This document shows, in pieces, positions 32,642 to 33,445 of a stretch of DNA of 33,445 bases. The DNA comes from Chloroflexota bacterium (GTDB taxonomy: Bacteria; Chloroflexota; UBA11872; UBA12225; JAJDUF01). Each line of letters starts with the position of its first letter. The first letter of the stretch is position 1. The stretch is from positions 1 through 33,445 of the forward strand of contig JAJDUF010000001.1 of NCBI GenBank assembly GCA_022826725.1, written 5' to 3'. Below the pieces are notes generated by a model. That model made no database searches, was not told the origin of the DNA, and worked only from the letters and a program-made list of their open reading frames with translations. A program made the translations under genes and the position numbers.

Positions 32642-32960
32642 TAGGGATAGTTCTTCTGTGGAGCGGTGGGACTACGCTCAACACCATCCCTGGCGGGAAG
32701 GGGCCGGGCGAGGTGGTAGGTGTGGTGCGGCGAGGCGAGGGGGGCGGGCCTCACCCCCCGGCCCCCTCTCCAAATGTTGGAGAGGGGGTGTAACGCTGGG
32801 ACCGGGGGCCAGGCATGGCCCTGGATGGCGGCTGGCGCTGCAATGACGAGGTCCGGCCCCCCTATGGTCCCCCCGCAGTGCGGGGGGACGGGGGCAGCAT
32901 GTTGCGCCCTCTACGGGTTACCTGTACCTACCCCAGTCAGCGAGGGCGGCTGGATGGTGG
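32642..32960. other. Intergenic gap, repeats only
   Basis: No gene is seen between the yifB stop and the stop of the partial gene at the window end. The gap contains repeat families C, B and A (32748-32891) and otherwise G-rich sequence without clear signals. Confidence 0.7.
32748..32891. repeat. Repeat block, families C, B and A
   Basis: Family C with a full CTCTCCAAATGTTGGAGAG stem (32748-32791), a degenerate family B (32824-32848) and family A (GGCCCCCCTATGGTCCCCCC with GTGCGGGGGGACGG, 32855-32891). Confidence 0.75.
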
Positions 32961-33440
32961 TCAGGGGTCGTATTCGTGGGGATAGAGCAGGCTGCGGGTG
33001 AGGAGGAGGGAGCGCGGAGGGTCTAACGGCTCGGGTGGGATCATGGCGTGCGGGTATTTGGACGGGCGGTCGTCCTGTGGGGGTGGGGTCGCCGGGGGCA
33101 CGTCGGGGGATGGCTCGAGCGGTGGATCAGTAGGCGGACCAAAAGGCGCATAGGTCGGTGGCTCCGCGGGTGGGTCGGCCGGTGCCGACGGGGCGGCGGG
33201 CGGATCGGCGGGTGCCGACTGTTCTGCCGCCATGTGGGCGGCTGCTGCATCGAGTAACTGCATCAACTCCGTCGAGGCGCTCGGCGCGAGGGCGTGCTGG
33301 GTCTGGAGCAGGCGCTGCAACCGGTCAAGCGCGCGGCAGACGGCGGGCAGGGCCTTTTGCCGGGCGTAGCGGCGCCGGCGCTGGAAGGCGGCCCCGGCGC
33401 GACGGCGACGACGGCGCGGCGTGGTGAGCAGGCGCAGCAT
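32961..33440 (-). CDS. Unknown Arg-rich/Pro-rich protein, possibly cut by window edge
   Basis: An open frame of 159 residues whose ATG lies 5 bp from the window end, so the true start may be outside. The N-terminus is extremely basic (TTPRRRRRRAGAAFQRRRRYARQ), a short helical part follows (CRALDRLQRLLQTQHALAPSAS), then about 70 residues of Pro/Ala/Asp repeats. No family is recognised. Composition at this GC content can produce such a frame by chance; the regular helix and the stop placement are the only support. Confidence 0.35.
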   Translation of the reverse strand: MLRLLTTPRRRRRRAGAAFQRRRRYARQKALPAVCRALDRLQRLLQTQHALAPSASTELMQLLDAAAAHMAAEQSAPADPPAAPSAPADPPAEPPTYAPFGPPTDPPLEPSPDVPPATPPPQDDRPSKYPHAMIPPEPLDPPRSLLLTRSLLYPHEYDP

Positions 33441-33445
33441 GAGCA

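Overview
The window is high-GC bacterial chromosome. It most likely comes from a Chloroflexota bacterium (Thermomicrobia/SAR202-like breadth). The reasons are proline/threonine-rich 'PTPVPPTAT' lipoprotein linkers, a Uma2-family protein, many short GC-rich palindromic intergenic repeats and the overall gene mix. No rRNA, tRNA or CRISPR array is visible, so the assignment is an inference. Several lower-GC genes (Fic, HEPN-like, glycosyltransferase-like, ATPase/TOPRIM pair) interrupt the GC-rich core and look acquired.

Left part (1-10.4 kb). After the C-terminal remnant of a transposase comes a leftward operon: two tandem thioredoxin-fold lipoproteins and a CcdA-like membrane electron carrier. 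Both lipoproteins have an in-frame TGA exactly where the first cysteine of the CxxC active site belongs, and each TGA is followed by a hairpin matching the bacterial SECIS layout. They are best read as two selenocysteine proteins (Sec-Pro-x-Cys), not as broken genes. Next are a Fic AMPylase-like protein, an SMP-30/gluconolactonase, a Rad52/Rad22-type annealing protein behind a clear promoter with a GAAC-N4-GTTC (LexA-type) box, an unknown lipoprotein, a histidine phosphatase and a CocE-type hydrolase.

Middle (10.4-13.5 kb). About 1.7 kb lacks a credible protein gene. It holds several palindromic repeats and a roughly 190-bp tandem repeat built from about 47-bp hairpin units. Beyond it lies an AT-richer gene with a C-terminal RNxxxH HEPN-type RNase motif.

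Right part (13.6-30.5 kb). A long leftward gene series encodes the complete N-methylglutamate pathway for methylamine use: MgsA, MgsB, MgsC (N-methylglutamate synthase), MgdB, MgdC, MgdD, MgdA (N-methylglutamate dehydrogenase, related to heterotetrameric sarcosine oxidase) and GmaS (gamma-glutamylmethylamide synthetase). Glutamate and ammonia are cycled while the methyl group is expected to leave as methylene-tetrahydrofolate or formaldehyde. The series is interrupted by a homocysteine S-methyltransferase/SAM-methyltransferase fusion, an AAA ATPase plus DUF4276/TOPRIM-like pair that directly abuts mgdB, a membrane glycosyltransferase-like protein and a Uma2 protein.

Right end (30.6-33.4 kb). 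A divergent YifB/ComM-type ATPase with two unusual low-complexity insertions is followed by a repeat-rich gap and a partial Arg/Pro-rich open frame. Three families of small palindromic repeats (called A, B and C here) sit in most intergenic gaps; one family C copy lies in frame inside mgdD.
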